Source: Gammaproteobacteria bacterium (GTDB lineage: Bacteria > Pseudomonadota > Gammaproteobacteria > Pseudomonadales > Azotimanducaceae). Taken from it: a stretch of 33,576 bases of DNA. Below, piece after piece: positions 7,629 to 15,582 of the stretch. Made by a program: the position numbers and the translations under genes. The notes below the pieces were generated by a model. It saw nothing but the letters and a program-made list of their open reading frames with translations, searched no databases and had not been told where the DNA came from. The stretch is from NCBI GenBank assembly GCA_007694905.1, contig REEU01000202.1, forward strand, positions 1-33,576, given 5' to 3'. Position 1 is the first letter of the stretch. Each line of letters starts with the position of its first letter.

Positions 7629-8300
7629 ATGCCGCCCGGCCGCATCATCCTGCTCAACGGGTCCTCCAGCGCCGGCAAGACTACGCTTGCCCGTGCCATC
7701 CAGGTCACCCGTCACGAACCGTGGTTCCACCTCGCCCTCGATCAGTTCCGCGACGGCATGCCACCTGCGTACCGCGGACTCAACTCACCTGACGGCACGC
7801 CGGGGGCGCGCGGACTCAATGTCGTTCCCGTCGACCGGGACGGCGAGCGCGTGACTGCAATCCGTTTCGGTGACGTCGGCCAGCGTATGCTGCGCGGGAT
7901 GCACCGCGCCATCGCCGCGTTTGCCGGCGCCGGCAATGACGTGATCATCGATGATCTCTTTCTCGCCGAAGACACGCTGGACGACTATCTGACAGCGCTC
8001 GATGGCTTCTGGGTCCTCTTCGTAGCCGTGCGAGCACCGCTGGAAGTGGTTCAGCAGCGCGAGGCCTCTCGCCCCGGGCGCTTTCCTGGCACTGCCACGT
8101 CCCATTTCAGGGAAGTGCACGCCCACGGAATCTACGACATCGAGGTGGATACGCACTACAGCAGCCCCGCCGAATGTGCTCGGCGCATCAGCGCTACGCT
8201 CGATACCGCGGTGGCTCCCACCGCCTTCGAGGAACTGCGCGAGCGGCGCCGCGCGGGCGCACACATCACTCCAGAAGAGCTTGCGGCACGGAAGCCATGA
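7629..8300 (+). CDS. Chloramphenicol phosphotransferase-like (CPT) P-loop kinase
   Basis: 223 residues. A Walker A motif is at residues 10-19 (NGSSSAGKTTL), with an Asp at about 38 (HLALDQF) in the position of the catalytic base of chloramphenicol phosphotransferase. GNDVIIDDLFL follows as the Walker B-like region. The CPT family phosphorylates small hydroxylated molecules; most chromosomal members have no proven link to chloramphenicol, so a resistance role should not be assumed. The ATG at 7629 gives the family N-terminus; the upstream 22 codons are unlikely to be used. It ends exactly where the convergent methyltransferase begins its stop codon (TGA|TCA), so the two share no spacer. It is apparently monocistronic. 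Confidence 0.85.
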   Translation: MPPGRIILLNGSSSAGKTTLARAIQVTRHEPWFHLALDQFRDGMPPAYRGLNSPDGTPGARGLNVVPVDRDGERVTAIRFGDVGQRMLRGMHRAIAAFAGAGNDVIIDDLFLAEDTLDDYLTALDGFWVLFVAVRAPLEVVQQREASRPGRFPGTATSHFREVHAHGIYDIEVDTHYSSPAECARRISATLDTAVAPTAFEELRERRRAGAHITPEELAARKP

Positions 8301-8921
8301 TCACCGGGGTACCGCCACGCCGCGGGTGACCCAGGTGGCAATGCTTGGGCCGGGCATCGCGTGTCCCGCACGCACGTCGTCGATCCTGAAGCCACCATCC
8401 TCCAGGATGCGCTGCGTATCGCGATTCAGGTGGCAGCCACCGGCCAGTCGCTTCCACAACGGGTTAATGCGACTCTGCCAGCGTGCGACCTTAGGATCCG
8501 GCGCCAAGCCGTGTTCGGCGAAGAGAAGACGCCCCCCGGGTTTCAGCAGTCGTCGCACCTCACTGACCGCCCGGTAGACGTCGGGTATGGTGCAAAACGT
8601 GAACGTCACCACCGCCGTGTCGAAGCTTGAGCTCGGCTGAGGTACCGATTCGCCAGAGAGCCCAACCATCTCCACCTCGAAAGGACAGCAAGCGATGCGT
8701 TCACGCGCCAGGGCGGTGATGTTCTCACCGGGGTCCACGCCCACCACGCGGCGCACCCGATCAGGGTCGTAGCAGGCGAGGTTGAGACCGGACCCGATCC
8801 CAAGCTCAATCACGTCCCCTTCCGCCAGCGGTACCACTTCGCGGCGAATGTCCATCACCTCCCTGGTACCGCACATGCGATCGATCATGGGCGCGAGGAT
8901 GTAGCGATCGTAAAGGCTCAT
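8301..8921 (-). CDS. Class I SAM-dependent methyltransferase
   Basis: 206 residues with the Rossmann methyltransferase motifs in order: motif I VIELGIGSGLNLACYD (about residue 37 on), acidic residue at the end of strand 2 (GVDPGENI), motif II/III FDTAVVTFTFCTIPD, and LLKPGGRLLFAEHG. The N-terminal LYDRYILAPMIDRMCG is shared with phospholipid N-methyltransferase/METTL7-like proteins, but the substrate is not clear. It starts at an ATGA overlap with the upstream HCCA isomerase gene, so the two are translationally coupled. It is the last gene of a leftward run of five. Confidence 0.88.
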   Translation of the reverse strand: MSLYDRYILAPMIDRMCGTREVMDIRREVVPLAEGDVIELGIGSGLNLACYDPDRVRRVVGVDPGENITALARERIACCPFEVEMVGLSGESVPQPSSSFDTAVVTFTFCTIPDVYRAVSEVRRLLKPGGRLLFAEHGLAPDPKVARWQSRINPLWKRLAGGCHLNRDTQRILEDGGFRIDDVRAGHAMPGPSIATWVTRGVAVPR

Positions 8922-9532
8922 CGGAGCGCAGGCCGCTGCAGGGCAAGCTCGACCAAGGGTAACCGGTCATTGCCGAAGTACATGTCGTCACCGTCCACGA
9001 AAAAAGTGGGTGAACCGAAGCCTCCGCGCCGGATCACTTCGTCCGTATTGTCACGCAGGAGCTGTTTCGCTTCCGGTGACGCAATCCACTCGAAGAATCG
9101 CTGCGGGTCGATCCCCACGTCCTCGAGCAGCCCCGTAATCACTGCGTCCTGGCTGATGTCCGCCAGATCGCCCCAATAGGCCTCGAAGACACGCCGCGCG
9201 TAAGGCACCAGGAGGCCCTCCCGATCGGCCAGAAAAGCGCCCCGCATCACTTTGACGCTGTTGACGGGAAAGACGGATGGCTGCCCGATGCGAAGGCCGG
9301 CAGCTTGTGCCCAGTCTGCGAGATCCTTGGCGTAATAGCGCGCCTTCACTGGAACCGGCCGTTCCCGGTTTTCGTAGACGCTGGGATTCACCGCGTTGAA
9401 CACCCCGCCCACGAGGATGGGCCGCCACTCGATTTGGACGCCATGTCGCTCGGCAATGGGCAGCGCGCCCTCGAAGGCCAGATAGGTCCACGGGCTCGAG
9501 CAGTCGAAGAAGCACTCCAGTCGCTTTGCCAT
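8918..9532 (-). CDS. 2-hydroxychromene-2-carboxylate isomerase (DsbA superfamily)
   Basis: 204 residues with a thioredoxin/GST-kappa-like fold. The active-site segment FFDCSSPWTYLAF has Ser in place of the redox Cys pair, as in HCCA isomerases, which use glutathione in naphthalene-type degradation. A family-typical RPILVGGVFNAVNP and a C-terminal GGFGSPTFFVDGDDMYFGNDR (cis-Pro loop and end) follow. No other aromatic-degradation gene is nearby, so this may be a general glutathione-dependent isomerase. The ATG at 9532 is chosen because GGAG lies six bases upstream; the frame is open further up to 9598. It overlaps the methyltransferase by four bases. Confidence 0.85.
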   Translation of the reverse strand: MAKRLECFFDCSSPWTYLAFEGALPIAERHGVQIEWRPILVGGVFNAVNPSVYENRERPVPVKARYYAKDLADWAQAAGLRIGQPSVFPVNSVKVMRGAFLADREGLLVPYARRVFEAYWGDLADISQDAVITGLLEDVGIDPQRFFEWIASPEAKQLLRDNTDEVIRRGGFGSPTFFVDGDDMYFGNDRLPLVELALQRPALR

Positions 9533-9692
9533 CAGTGTCTCCAGGTTCGAACCGCCAATCGTGGACTGGCGCTCCAGGGCAATGCGTCGCAATCGCACAG
9601 GCGCTCACGCGAGCTCCGCTCATCTCTCACCAACATGTCCCCTCGAGCGTCCCTCCCTGGACGCTTGGCCGGAACGATCGACATGCGTCAGC

Positions 9693-10169
9693 TCAGGCCC
9701 GCTGATAGGTCCCGACCAGCCGGTTCATGCCCAGAACGTGGGGTTCGATCTTCGCAAGCAGCTCAGGCTGACTGAGACCCGATTCGAGCGCGAGTTCCTG
9801 ATCCAGGGCGAACACCCAGAAGAAGTAGTGGTGCACGCCATGTCCAGGCGGTGGCATTGGACCGCCGTAGCCGGCGCTGCCGAAATCGTTGCTGCCTTGC
9901 GTAAAGCCATTGCTGCCCTCTTCCAGGGCCATGACGGAGGCTGGAATGTTGTAGAGCACCCAGTGTACGAATCCGTAGGTGTCATCCTTGATCAGGGGTG
10001 CATCCGGATCGTGACAGATCACCGCAAAGGAACGCGTACCCGCGGGCGCATCCGTCCAGGCCAGCGCCGGCGAAACATCTTCCCCCTCGCCAGTATGGCG
10101 TTTGGGAATAGCGTCTCCGGGCTTGAAAGCGGGACTGCTGAGCTGAATGTCGGACAGGGCAAAACCCAT
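9693..10169 (-). CDS. YbhB/YbcL family Raf kinase inhibitor-like protein (PEBP)
   Basis: 158 residues, normal for the family. The ligand-pocket motifs are present: HTGEGEDVSPALAW, SFAVICHDPDAP and FVHWVLYNIP, followed by GYGGPMPPPGHGVHHYFFWVFALD. Bacterial PEBP proteins bind small anionic or phospholipid-like ligands; their function is unsettled. No signal peptide is seen, so it is likely cytoplasmic (YbhB-like). The ATG at 10169 has AGGAGG six bases upstream, an excellent site, and is preferred over ATGs at 10211 and 10182. It lies 75 bases after the Nudix gene and 160 bases before the isomerase gene. Confidence 0.92.
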   Translation of the reverse strand: MGFALSDIQLSSPAFKPGDAIPKRHTGEGEDVSPALAWTDAPAGTRSFAVICHDPDAPLIKDDTYGFVHWVLYNIPASVMALEEGSNGFTQGSNDFGSAGYGGPMPPPGHGVHHYFFWVFALDQELALESGLSQPELLAKIEPHVLGMNRLVGTYQRA

Positions 10170-10244
10170 GGCGAACCTCCTCATGGTGAACTGGACGCGG
10201 AATGGTCGCATGCTCGAGGCACAAGGTTAAGCGAGCTGGTCTAC

Positions 10245-10778
10245 TCAGGGCAGCCCGAGTTGCTTCACCGCGGCCATGAACCAGGGCGTGAAAGCAGCCG
10301 GCTCCTGCAACATCCACTGGCGGAGCTGCTCCGGTTGCAACCACATCACTCGATCCACCTCGACACCGTCAGGATGAACCGGTTCGTCAATACGACCACG
10401 GAACGTGCGCGCAAGCTCACGGTCACGAATATCGCATTCCGGCACCTCACTAACGACGCGACGCAGCCCTCCCACCGGTTCCAGCACGATACTGGCAAGC
10501 CCCAACTCCTCCTCAAGTCCGCGCAACGCACCCGCAAGGAAGCTTTCCCCGGGCCGCAGATGTTCACCCACGCTGTAGTCCCAGCAGCCGGCGAACAGAT
10601 CCTTGTCGGACGCACGTTGCTGCAGCAGCAGGGCACCGTCGTCACGGAACAGCCAGACATCAGCCGAACGATGCCAGCAGCCGCTGCGGTGGACTTCATC
10701 CCGCGGCATGCTTCCGCACACATGCCCATGATCGTCGAAGACTTCGAACAGCTCTGAGCGCGGATCAGGGCAACGCAT
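10245..10778 (-). CDS. Nudix hydrolase, YfcD/IDI-like subfamily
   Basis: 177 residues. The fold is recognised from LLLQQRASDKDLFAGCWD, the Nudix box region PGESFLAGALRGLEEELGL, and WLQPEQLRQWM near the end. The box is imperfect: the usual REUxEExGU is RGLEEELGL here, and the second glycine of GG before the box is Glu. The overall pattern resembles YfcD and isopentenyl-diphosphate-isomerase-like Nudix proteins, where the box is often relaxed. The substrate is unknown. The start ATG overlaps the stop of the upstream epimerase gene by one base (TGATG), indicating translational coupling. Confidence 0.85.
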   Translation of the reverse strand: MRCPDPRSELFEVFDDHGHVCGSMPRDEVHRSGCWHRSADVWLFRDDGALLLQQRASDKDLFAGCWDYSVGEHLRPGESFLAGALRGLEEELGLASIVLEPVGGLRRVVSEVPECDIRDRELARTFRGRIDEPVHPDGVEVDRVMWLQPEQLRQWMLQEPAAFTPWFMAAVKQLGLP

Positions 10779-11701
10779 CAGCCGCCCGTATCCGTTCGCC
10801 CCAATGCATCGCGTAACGCATCTTCGAGCGCAGGGTAACGAAAAGGATAGGCAGCTGCCTGCGCGCGCTCCGGACGCACGTAAGCGCCTGCAAGCAGCAG
10901 CTCGTCGGCCATCTGACCAAGCAGTGAATGGAGTAGAAAAGCCGGGACGGGAAACGGAGTCGGCCGTTTCAGAACCTGCCCAAGGGTCCGGGTGAATTCG
11001 GCGTTCGTCACTGACGCCGGCGCGGTCGCATTGACCGCGCCAGCCAGCTCCGGGTCCGTGATGCTTCGCTCGAAAATCCCAACCACGTCATCGAGGTGCA
11101 CCCAGCTCATCCATTGCCGGCCATGGCCCAGTCGACCGCCAAGCCCGAGGCTGAAAGGGAGCTTCATCCTGCCGAGCAATCCGCCCGGACCCAGCACGAG
11201 ACCGATGCGTACACAGGTCACCCGCGTACCCAGCGCCGAGAACGCCTCTGCCGAGGCTTCCCAGCGGCGACAGAGCTGTGCGGCAAAACCCTCTCCGGGA
11301 CCATCCTTTTCCGTGAATTCGCGACTCTCTGAGACACCGTAATAGCCGACCGCGGAGGCGCTCACCAGAATCTCCGGTGGCGTGTCGATCAGCGACGCCC
11401 TTAAGCGATCCGTGTAGGCGATGCGGGAATCAAGCAACTCCACCCGCCGCCTCGAAGTCCACGGCCAGTCGGCAATGCCGGCACCCGCCAAGTTGACGAC
11501 CACCCGAGGTGGCCTCTCCTTCGTTTCAGAGGGATCCTTCACGCAATGTATCCCGGCACCGAATTGGCGTCCGGCTCGAGCAGGGTCGCGGCTCAACACC
11601 GTGACCTGCGCACCCGCAGCCGCAAGGTGCGGCACGAGACGGGAGCCGATGAATCCGGTGCCGCCGGTGACAAGAACAGGAATGTTTTTCAGATCGAGCA
11701 T
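10778..11701 (-). CDS. TIGR01777 family (YfcH/SDR39U1-like) epimerase
   Basis: 307 residues, family-typical. An NAD(P)-binding Rossmann motif VTGGTGFIGSRL is at residues 11-22. It is followed by VVNLAGAGIADWPWTSRRR, characteristic of this family, SASAVGYYG carrying the catalytic Tyr region, and the C-terminal DUF1731-like segment ELLLAGAYVRPERAQAAAYPFRYP. The reaction is unknown for the bacterial family. The ATG at 11701 has GAGG five bases upstream; the open frame runs further to 11770 but without a better start. It is the first gene of the leftward run, divergent from the sirtuin. The YfcH-like/YfcD-like pairing may reflect an old functional link (inference). Confidence 0.9.
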   Translation of the reverse strand: MLDLKNIPVLVTGGTGFIGSRLVPHLAAAGAQVTVLSRDPARAGRQFGAGIHCVKDPSETKERPPRVVVNLAGAGIADWPWTSRRRVELLDSRIAYTDRLRASLIDTPPEILVSASAVGYYGVSESREFTEKDGPGEGFAAQLCRRWEASAEAFSALGTRVTCVRIGLVLGPGGLLGRMKLPFSLGLGGRLGHGRQWMSWVHLDDVVGIFERSITDPELAGAVNATAPASVTNAEFTRTLGQVLKRPTPFPVPAFLLHSLLGQMADELLLAGAYVRPERAQAAAYPFRYPALEDALRDALGRTDTGG

Positions 11702-11839
11702 CGTGACCTCGACGGTTCGAGTAGCTGAGCCCGAACACCCAGGGTAGCTGACGTGGCTCCTGGCATCCATGGCATGATCTTGACCACGGGCGCCAACGGG
11801 CTACCTTAGTCATCCCCCAGCAAACATTGGAACCCGATC

Positions 11840-12595
11840 ATGGCCGGCCATTCCGCGACTGAGCGCTTCCGGAGTCTGCTCGATGACGCTCAGCGCATCG
11901 TCGTGTTCACTGGTGCAGGCATCAGTACAGAATCGGGCATCCCCGATTTCCGCAGCCCCGGGGGGCTCTGGTCGCGCATGAAGCCTATCCAGTTCGAAGA
12001 CTTCATCTCATCCGAGGCGGTCAGGCAGGAGTCATGGCGGCGACGCTTCAGCGGCGATCGTACCCTGGAAGACGCTCAGCCTAATCGCGGTCACCGCGCC
12101 GTGGCGCACCTTGTCGATCAGGGCAAGGCCATCGCCGTGATCACCCAGAACGTGGACAATCTGCACCAGCGCTCGGGCATTCCGGCAGAGCGGGTCATCG
12201 AACTGCACGGTAATGCCCACTTCGCCACCTGTCTGTCCTGCGGTGTTCGCTACGAACTCAGCGATCTCGAGCGGCAGTTCTCTTCCCATGGCCGGGTCGA
12301 CGACTGCAGTCGCTGCGGCGGCATCATCAAGACCGCCACGATCAGTTTTGGCCAGTCCATGCCCGAGGTCGCCATGCAGCGGGCCGAGCAGGCCACACTC
12401 AACTGCGACCTATTCGTTACCATCGGCTCATCGCTGCAGGTCTACCCTGCCGCCGGCTTTCCAAGACTGGCGGCCAGCCGTGACGTTCCACTCGTGATTC
12501 TCAATCGTGAGCCAACGCCGCAGGATCACCTCGCAGAGCTGGTGGTGCATCAGGAAATCGGTGAAACGCTGGGGGAAGCGGTGGGGGTGAACTAG
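11840..12595 (+). CDS. cobB: Sir2 family NAD-dependent protein deacylase
   Basis: 251 residues with all sirtuin landmarks: GAGISTESGIPDFRSPGGLW (residues 25-44), TQNVDNLHQRSG (102-113), catalytic His123 in ELHGN, and four zinc-binding cysteines at about 131, 134, 156 and 159 (CLSC and CSRC). A TIGSSLQVYPAAG segment completes the NAD pocket. It removes acetyl or related acyl groups from lysines using NAD+, for example to activate acyl-CoA synthetases. It is monocistronic, transcribed divergently from the epimerase across 138 bases. I did not see the Tyr/Arg pair of desuccinylases clearly, so acyl specificity is open. Confidence 0.93.
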   Translation: MAGHSATERFRSLLDDAQRIVVFTGAGISTESGIPDFRSPGGLWSRMKPIQFEDFISSEAVRQESWRRRFSGDRTLEDAQPNRGHRAVAHLVDQGKAIAVITQNVDNLHQRSGIPAERVIELHGNAHFATCLSCGVRYELSDLERQFSSHGRVDDCSRCGGIIKTATISFGQSMPEVAMQRAEQATLNCDLFVTIGSSLQVYPAAGFPRLAASRDVPLVILNREPTPQDHLAELVVHQEIGETLGEAVGVN

Positions 12596-12643
12596 CGCGC
12601 GGCTGAATGAGCGGAGACCGGCTGACCTGCAGGTCCTGATGGA

Positions 12644-13147
12644 TCAATCGCCAAGCAGATCACGCGCCCGATCGACTGCGGTGATGATCTCCTTCATCGA
12701 CGCCACGACCCGCTCGGGCACCTCGTCCAACGAGGCCATCTCCGCGCGTCCTCGCACCACTGCGAGGACGTTGGCGAGATCGTGAACCAGGCGGCGATCC
12801 ATAGCGCCACCCGGGTCATCGGAGCCGACGATCAGGCATGCGCCCTTCTCCTGGGGAACCGAAAACAGCGGCAGCTCGCCGGAAGCGGTGTGGGCGCGAA
12901 TCAGCCCACCACGCAAGGGGTCGCCTTCCAGAACGAGCCTGTCTGCGAGCACGCCGCCGACGGCATCGACGTCGAGCCCTAGCGCTGCCCCAGCGGGCTC
13001 GGTCAGCTCGAGCAGGTGACCGTTCTCATCCAGGGTCAGCCAGGGCACACTCCCTGGCAATCGCGGGGCGGCCTCCCCAAGCTGCTGTTCAAGCTCGGCA
13101 AGCGCGTGTCGTATGCGCGTGATCGCATTTTCGGCTATGGCGTCCAT
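12644..13147 (-). CDS. Small protein with histidine-kinase-like dimerisation helix, no ATPase domain
   Basis: About 167 residues from the ATG at 13147 (the frame continues to 13210). An N-terminal amphipathic helix (residues 1-25) is followed by a small PAS-like or sensor region containing LTLDENGHLLELTEPAGAALGL. The C-terminal third contains RRLVHDLANVLAVVRGRAEMA, which closely resembles the H-box of hybrid histidine kinases (HDxxNxLxVI). The protein then ends, with no N, G1, F or G2 ATP-binding boxes. It could be a phosphotransfer or inhibitor partner for a kinase, or a decayed kinase. No ribosome site marks the start clearly. It is divergent from the alcohol dehydrogenase and convergent with the sirtuin. 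I do not recognise a named family. Confidence 0.7.
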   Translation of the reverse strand: MDAIAENAITRIRHALAELEQQLGEAAPRLPGSVPWLTLDENGHLLELTEPAGAALGLDVDAVGGVLADRLVLEGDPLRGGLIRAHTASGELPLFSVPQEKGACLIVGSDDPGGAMDRRLVHDLANVLAVVRGRAEMASLDEVPERVVASMKEIITAVDRARDLLGD

Positions 13148-13256
13148 ACGCGCATTCTGGCACAGCCCCATCAGCCCAGATACGGACGACTGACACGCTG
13201 GCATGATCATTCGCCGGCGAGGACAATCTCACCTTGATCGACAACGGAGTGTAACC

Positions 13257-14423
13257 ATGAGTGCTCAGATCCAGCTGCCCGCCCAGATCCGCATTGGTGG
13301 TGGCGCAGTCCACGAGCTGCCGGCCCTGCTTCGGCAGCTGGGTTCGGCCCGCCCTTTGCTGGTGACCGATCCAGGCATGGTGGAGCTCGGTCATGCGCGC
13401 CTGGTGGAGAGCATCCTGGCGGATGCGGGCTTGCCCGTGAGCAGCTTCGCGGACACCGAACAGGAGCCGGGCTCAGCGTCCATCGAGCGCGGTGTGGATG
13501 CCTTCGCTCGTGAGCCATTCGATGGGCTGGTCGCACTCGGGGGCGGCAGTGCCATTGATAGCGCGAAGGCCATTGGTGTCCTTGCCTACCACGGTGGTCG
13601 AATGCGCGACTACGCCGTTCCCAACGACGTCGAATCCTCAGGTTTCCCTTTGATCGCTATTCCGACCACCGCAGGGACGGGATCTGAAGCCACCCGCTTC
13701 ACCGTCATTACCGACTCGGACACACAGGAAAAGATGCTGTGTCGCGGCAGCGCGTTTCTTCCGGCAGCGGCGATCATCGACTACGAATTCACCCTGACCG
13801 CACCCGCCCGATTGACTGCAGACACCGGCATCGATGCTCTCACCCATGCCATCGAGGCTTATGTCTCGAGGCGCGCAAACCCGTTCACAGACGATCTGGC
13901 ACTGGCTGCCATGTCCCATCTCGCCGGGAACCTGGAGAGGGCGTGTTCAACCCCGAATGACCGTGCTGCGCGTGAGGCAATGATGCTCGGAGCCTCCCAG
14001 GCAGGGATCGCGTTCTCCAATGCCTCGGTGTGTCTTGTTCACGGTATGTCCCGGCCTGTCGGGGCCCTGTTCCACGTTCCACATGGGCTATCCAACGCCA
14101 TGTTGCTGCCTGCTATAACCCGCTTCTCTGCGATAGCAGCTCCTGAGCGCTACGCGCGCTGCTGCCAGGCCATGGGCTGGAGTGCACCGGACACGCCGGT
14201 CACCGAAGCCATCGCGGCCATGGTATCAGGGCTCGAGGCACTCAACCGTCGCCTGGAGGTACCCGGCCCCAGGGCATTCGGAATCGCCAGGGAGGAATGG
14301 TTCGCGCACATGGAGAAGATGGCGGCACAAGCTGAGGCGTCAGGATCACCCGCCAATAACCCGCGGATCCCTTCACGCGCCGAAATGGTAGCGCTGTATA
14401 CGGAGGTATGGGGTAACGCCTGA
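13257..14423 (+). CDS. Iron-containing (group III) alcohol dehydrogenase
   Basis: 388 residues, standard length. The NAD(P)-binding loop is GLVALGGGSAIDSAKAIG, followed by IPTTAGTGSEATRF. The metal-binding Asp and His lie in DTGIDALTHAIEAY, and two further His ligands in LVHGMSRPVGALFHVPHGLSNAM. Such enzymes oxidise alcohols or reduce aldehydes; the substrate cannot be deduced. The ATG at 13257 has GGAG seven bases upstream; the frame is open back to 13203 but that start lacks support. It converges with a small leftward gene three bases beyond its stop. Confidence 0.93.
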   Translation: MSAQIQLPAQIRIGGGAVHELPALLRQLGSARPLLVTDPGMVELGHARLVESILADAGLPVSSFADTEQEPGSASIERGVDAFAREPFDGLVALGGGSAIDSAKAIGVLAYHGGRMRDYAVPNDVESSGFPLIAIPTTAGTGSEATRFTVITDSDTQEKMLCRGSAFLPAAAIIDYEFTLTAPARLTADTGIDALTHAIEAYVSRRANPFTDDLALAAMSHLAGNLERACSTPNDRAAREAMMLGASQAGIAFSNASVCLVHGMSRPVGALFHVPHGLSNAMLLPAITRFSAIAAPERYARCCQAMGWSAPDTPVTEAIAAMVSGLEALNRRLEVPGPRAFGIAREEWFAHMEKMAAQAEASGSPANNPRIPSRAEMVALYTEVWGNA

Positions 14424-14426
14424 CCG

Positions 14427-14633
14427 TCAGTGGCGGACAGGTCGCAGGTCTCCCGACCTCGGCCAGTCCTCGGGCGGAAGAATCTGAGCCCGGCCGGGCT
14501 CCGGCGGCGCATCATCAGCTCGGGCACGTTCAATGTGAAGCAGGGCGTAGCCGCACTCGTATGGCACGAGTCGGGCGCCGCTCAACGCAGCGTCGGTCAG
14601 CGCATCTTCGAAGAACGGAACGAAAACCTTCAC
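14427..14633 (-). CDS. Small hypothetical protein
   Basis: 68 residues from a GTG at 14633. It begins VKVFVPFFEDALTDAAL and continues LVPYECGYALLHIERA; the tail is polar and proline-rich. I do not recognise the family. It is called because GGAG lies six bases before the GTG, the composition looks like a folded small protein, and it fits exactly into the space after the alcohol dehydrogenase. A longer frame to an ATG at 14681 has no ribosome site. An overlapping rightward frame (14430-14732) looks less protein-like. Confidence 0.5.
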   Translation of the reverse strand: MKVFVPFFEDALTDAALSGARLVPYECGYALLHIERARADDAPPEPGRAQILPPEDWPRSGDLRPVRH

Positions 14634-14639
14634 GGCCGA

Positions 14640-14643
14640 CTCC
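14640..14643 (-). promoter_or_regulatory. Ribosome binding site of the small hypothetical gene
   Basis: GGAG on the reverse strand, six bases before the GTG at 14633. It is the main reason for choosing this start and for calling the gene. Confidence 0.45.
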
Positions 14644-14871
14644 AACCTGTCAGTAATTGTGCAAGCAAAGCACGTCAGCATCTGTTCTGCTGCCTTCTAA
14701 TCTGGAACCTGTTGCAGAAAGAGTGGAAATAATCTGCAGGACTCAGGCGCTTGGGCCCGCTGCGCGGACAGGCGACGGGTTCGCATGGAATCGCTACCAT
14801 GGTACGGAGAAGGCGTCACCGCAGCGACGCGCACATCAGGTGGAACATCGTTCGCCGAGGAACACCCAGCC

Positions 14872-15582
14872 ATGCCCAAAAGCATTGCCATCGTCGAGGA
14901 CGATGATGACCAACGCGAGAACTATCGCGATGCGATTACGAAAAAGGGCTACACCGTGAGTGCCTATGGCAGTCGCAAGGAGGCCCTGTCCGGATTCGAC
15001 GATGCTCTGCCGGACCTGGTCATCCTCGACATCATCCTCGGAGAGGAGGTCGATGCAGGCTTTGAGCTTTGTCGTGACCTGCTCGCCCGCTCGCCTTCAT
15101 TACCCGTGATCTTCCTCACTGAGCGGATCGAAGAGATCGACAAAATTTCCGGGCTCCGGCTCGGCGCCTGGGACTACCTCCCGAAACCCATCTCGCTGGA
15201 GTATCTCGCCGAGCGTATCTCGTCGCTGCTGCGCATCAACGAAGCTCGCTATCAGAACAGCGCCGGCGGTAGCCGGGGCTCCGACAGTGCCAGAAAGATC
15301 GGCCATCTCACTTTGGATCAGGAAGCATTGCTCGTCTCCTGGAAAAACAAGCAGATCGATCTTTCCGGAACGGAGTTCAGAATGCTGGCCAAGCTCGTCA
15401 GGGTGCCCGGTCATGCGGTGAGCTACGAAACGCTGATGAACGCCACCATGCAGTCACTGGTGACTAACAACACCATCAACACGCACATGCGCAATATCCG
15501 CAAGAAATTCGAGCGCGTGGATCCTGAATTCGCATCGATCAAAAGCGAGTACGGGTACGGTTACAGGTGGGTCTCGAAGTGA
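14872..15582 (+). CDS. OmpR/PhoB-family response regulator, PdsR-like
   Basis: 236 residues. The receiver domain has an acidic cluster (VEDDDDQRENY, residues 8-18), phospho-acceptor Asp53 (LVILDIILGEE), Thr83 (FLTERI) and Lys105 (YLPKPISLEYL). The C-terminal winged helix has FRMLAKLVRVPGHAVSYETL and INTHMRNIRKKFERVDPEF, ending in the typical YGYGYRWV. The receiver resembles my recollection of the regulator of proteobacterial dedicated sortase systems (TIGR03787-like), which is a memory-based comparison. The kinase gene starts inside its stop (GTGA overlap), so they are a cognate pair. The ATG at 14872 is preferred; the frame is open to 14785. Confidence 0.9.
   Translation: MPKSIAIVEDDDDQRENYRDAITKKGYTVSAYGSRKEALSGFDDALPDLVILDIILGEEVDAGFELCRDLLARSPSLPVIFLTERIEEIDKISGLRLGAWDYLPKPISLEYLAERISSLLRINEARYQNSAGGSRGSDSARKIGHLTLDQEALLVSWKNKQIDLSGTEFRMLAKLVRVPGHAVSYETLMNATMQSLVTNNTINTHMRNIRKKFERVDPEFASIKSEYGYGYRWVSK

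Noticed and set aside
7629-8300. Chloramphenicol resistance gene
   Set aside because: The fold is CPT-like, but most members have other or unknown substrates; there are no mobile or resistance neighbours.
9561-10757. 398-codon open frame on the + strand
   Set aside because: Antisense to PEBP and Nudix genes with strong ribosome sites; no recognisable domain.
12624-12635. Perfect palindrome GACCTGCAGGTC between the convergent sirtuin and kinase-like genes
   Set aside because: No loop and no T-run, so not a terminator; a 12-base palindrome may occur by chance, and no promoter is expected here.
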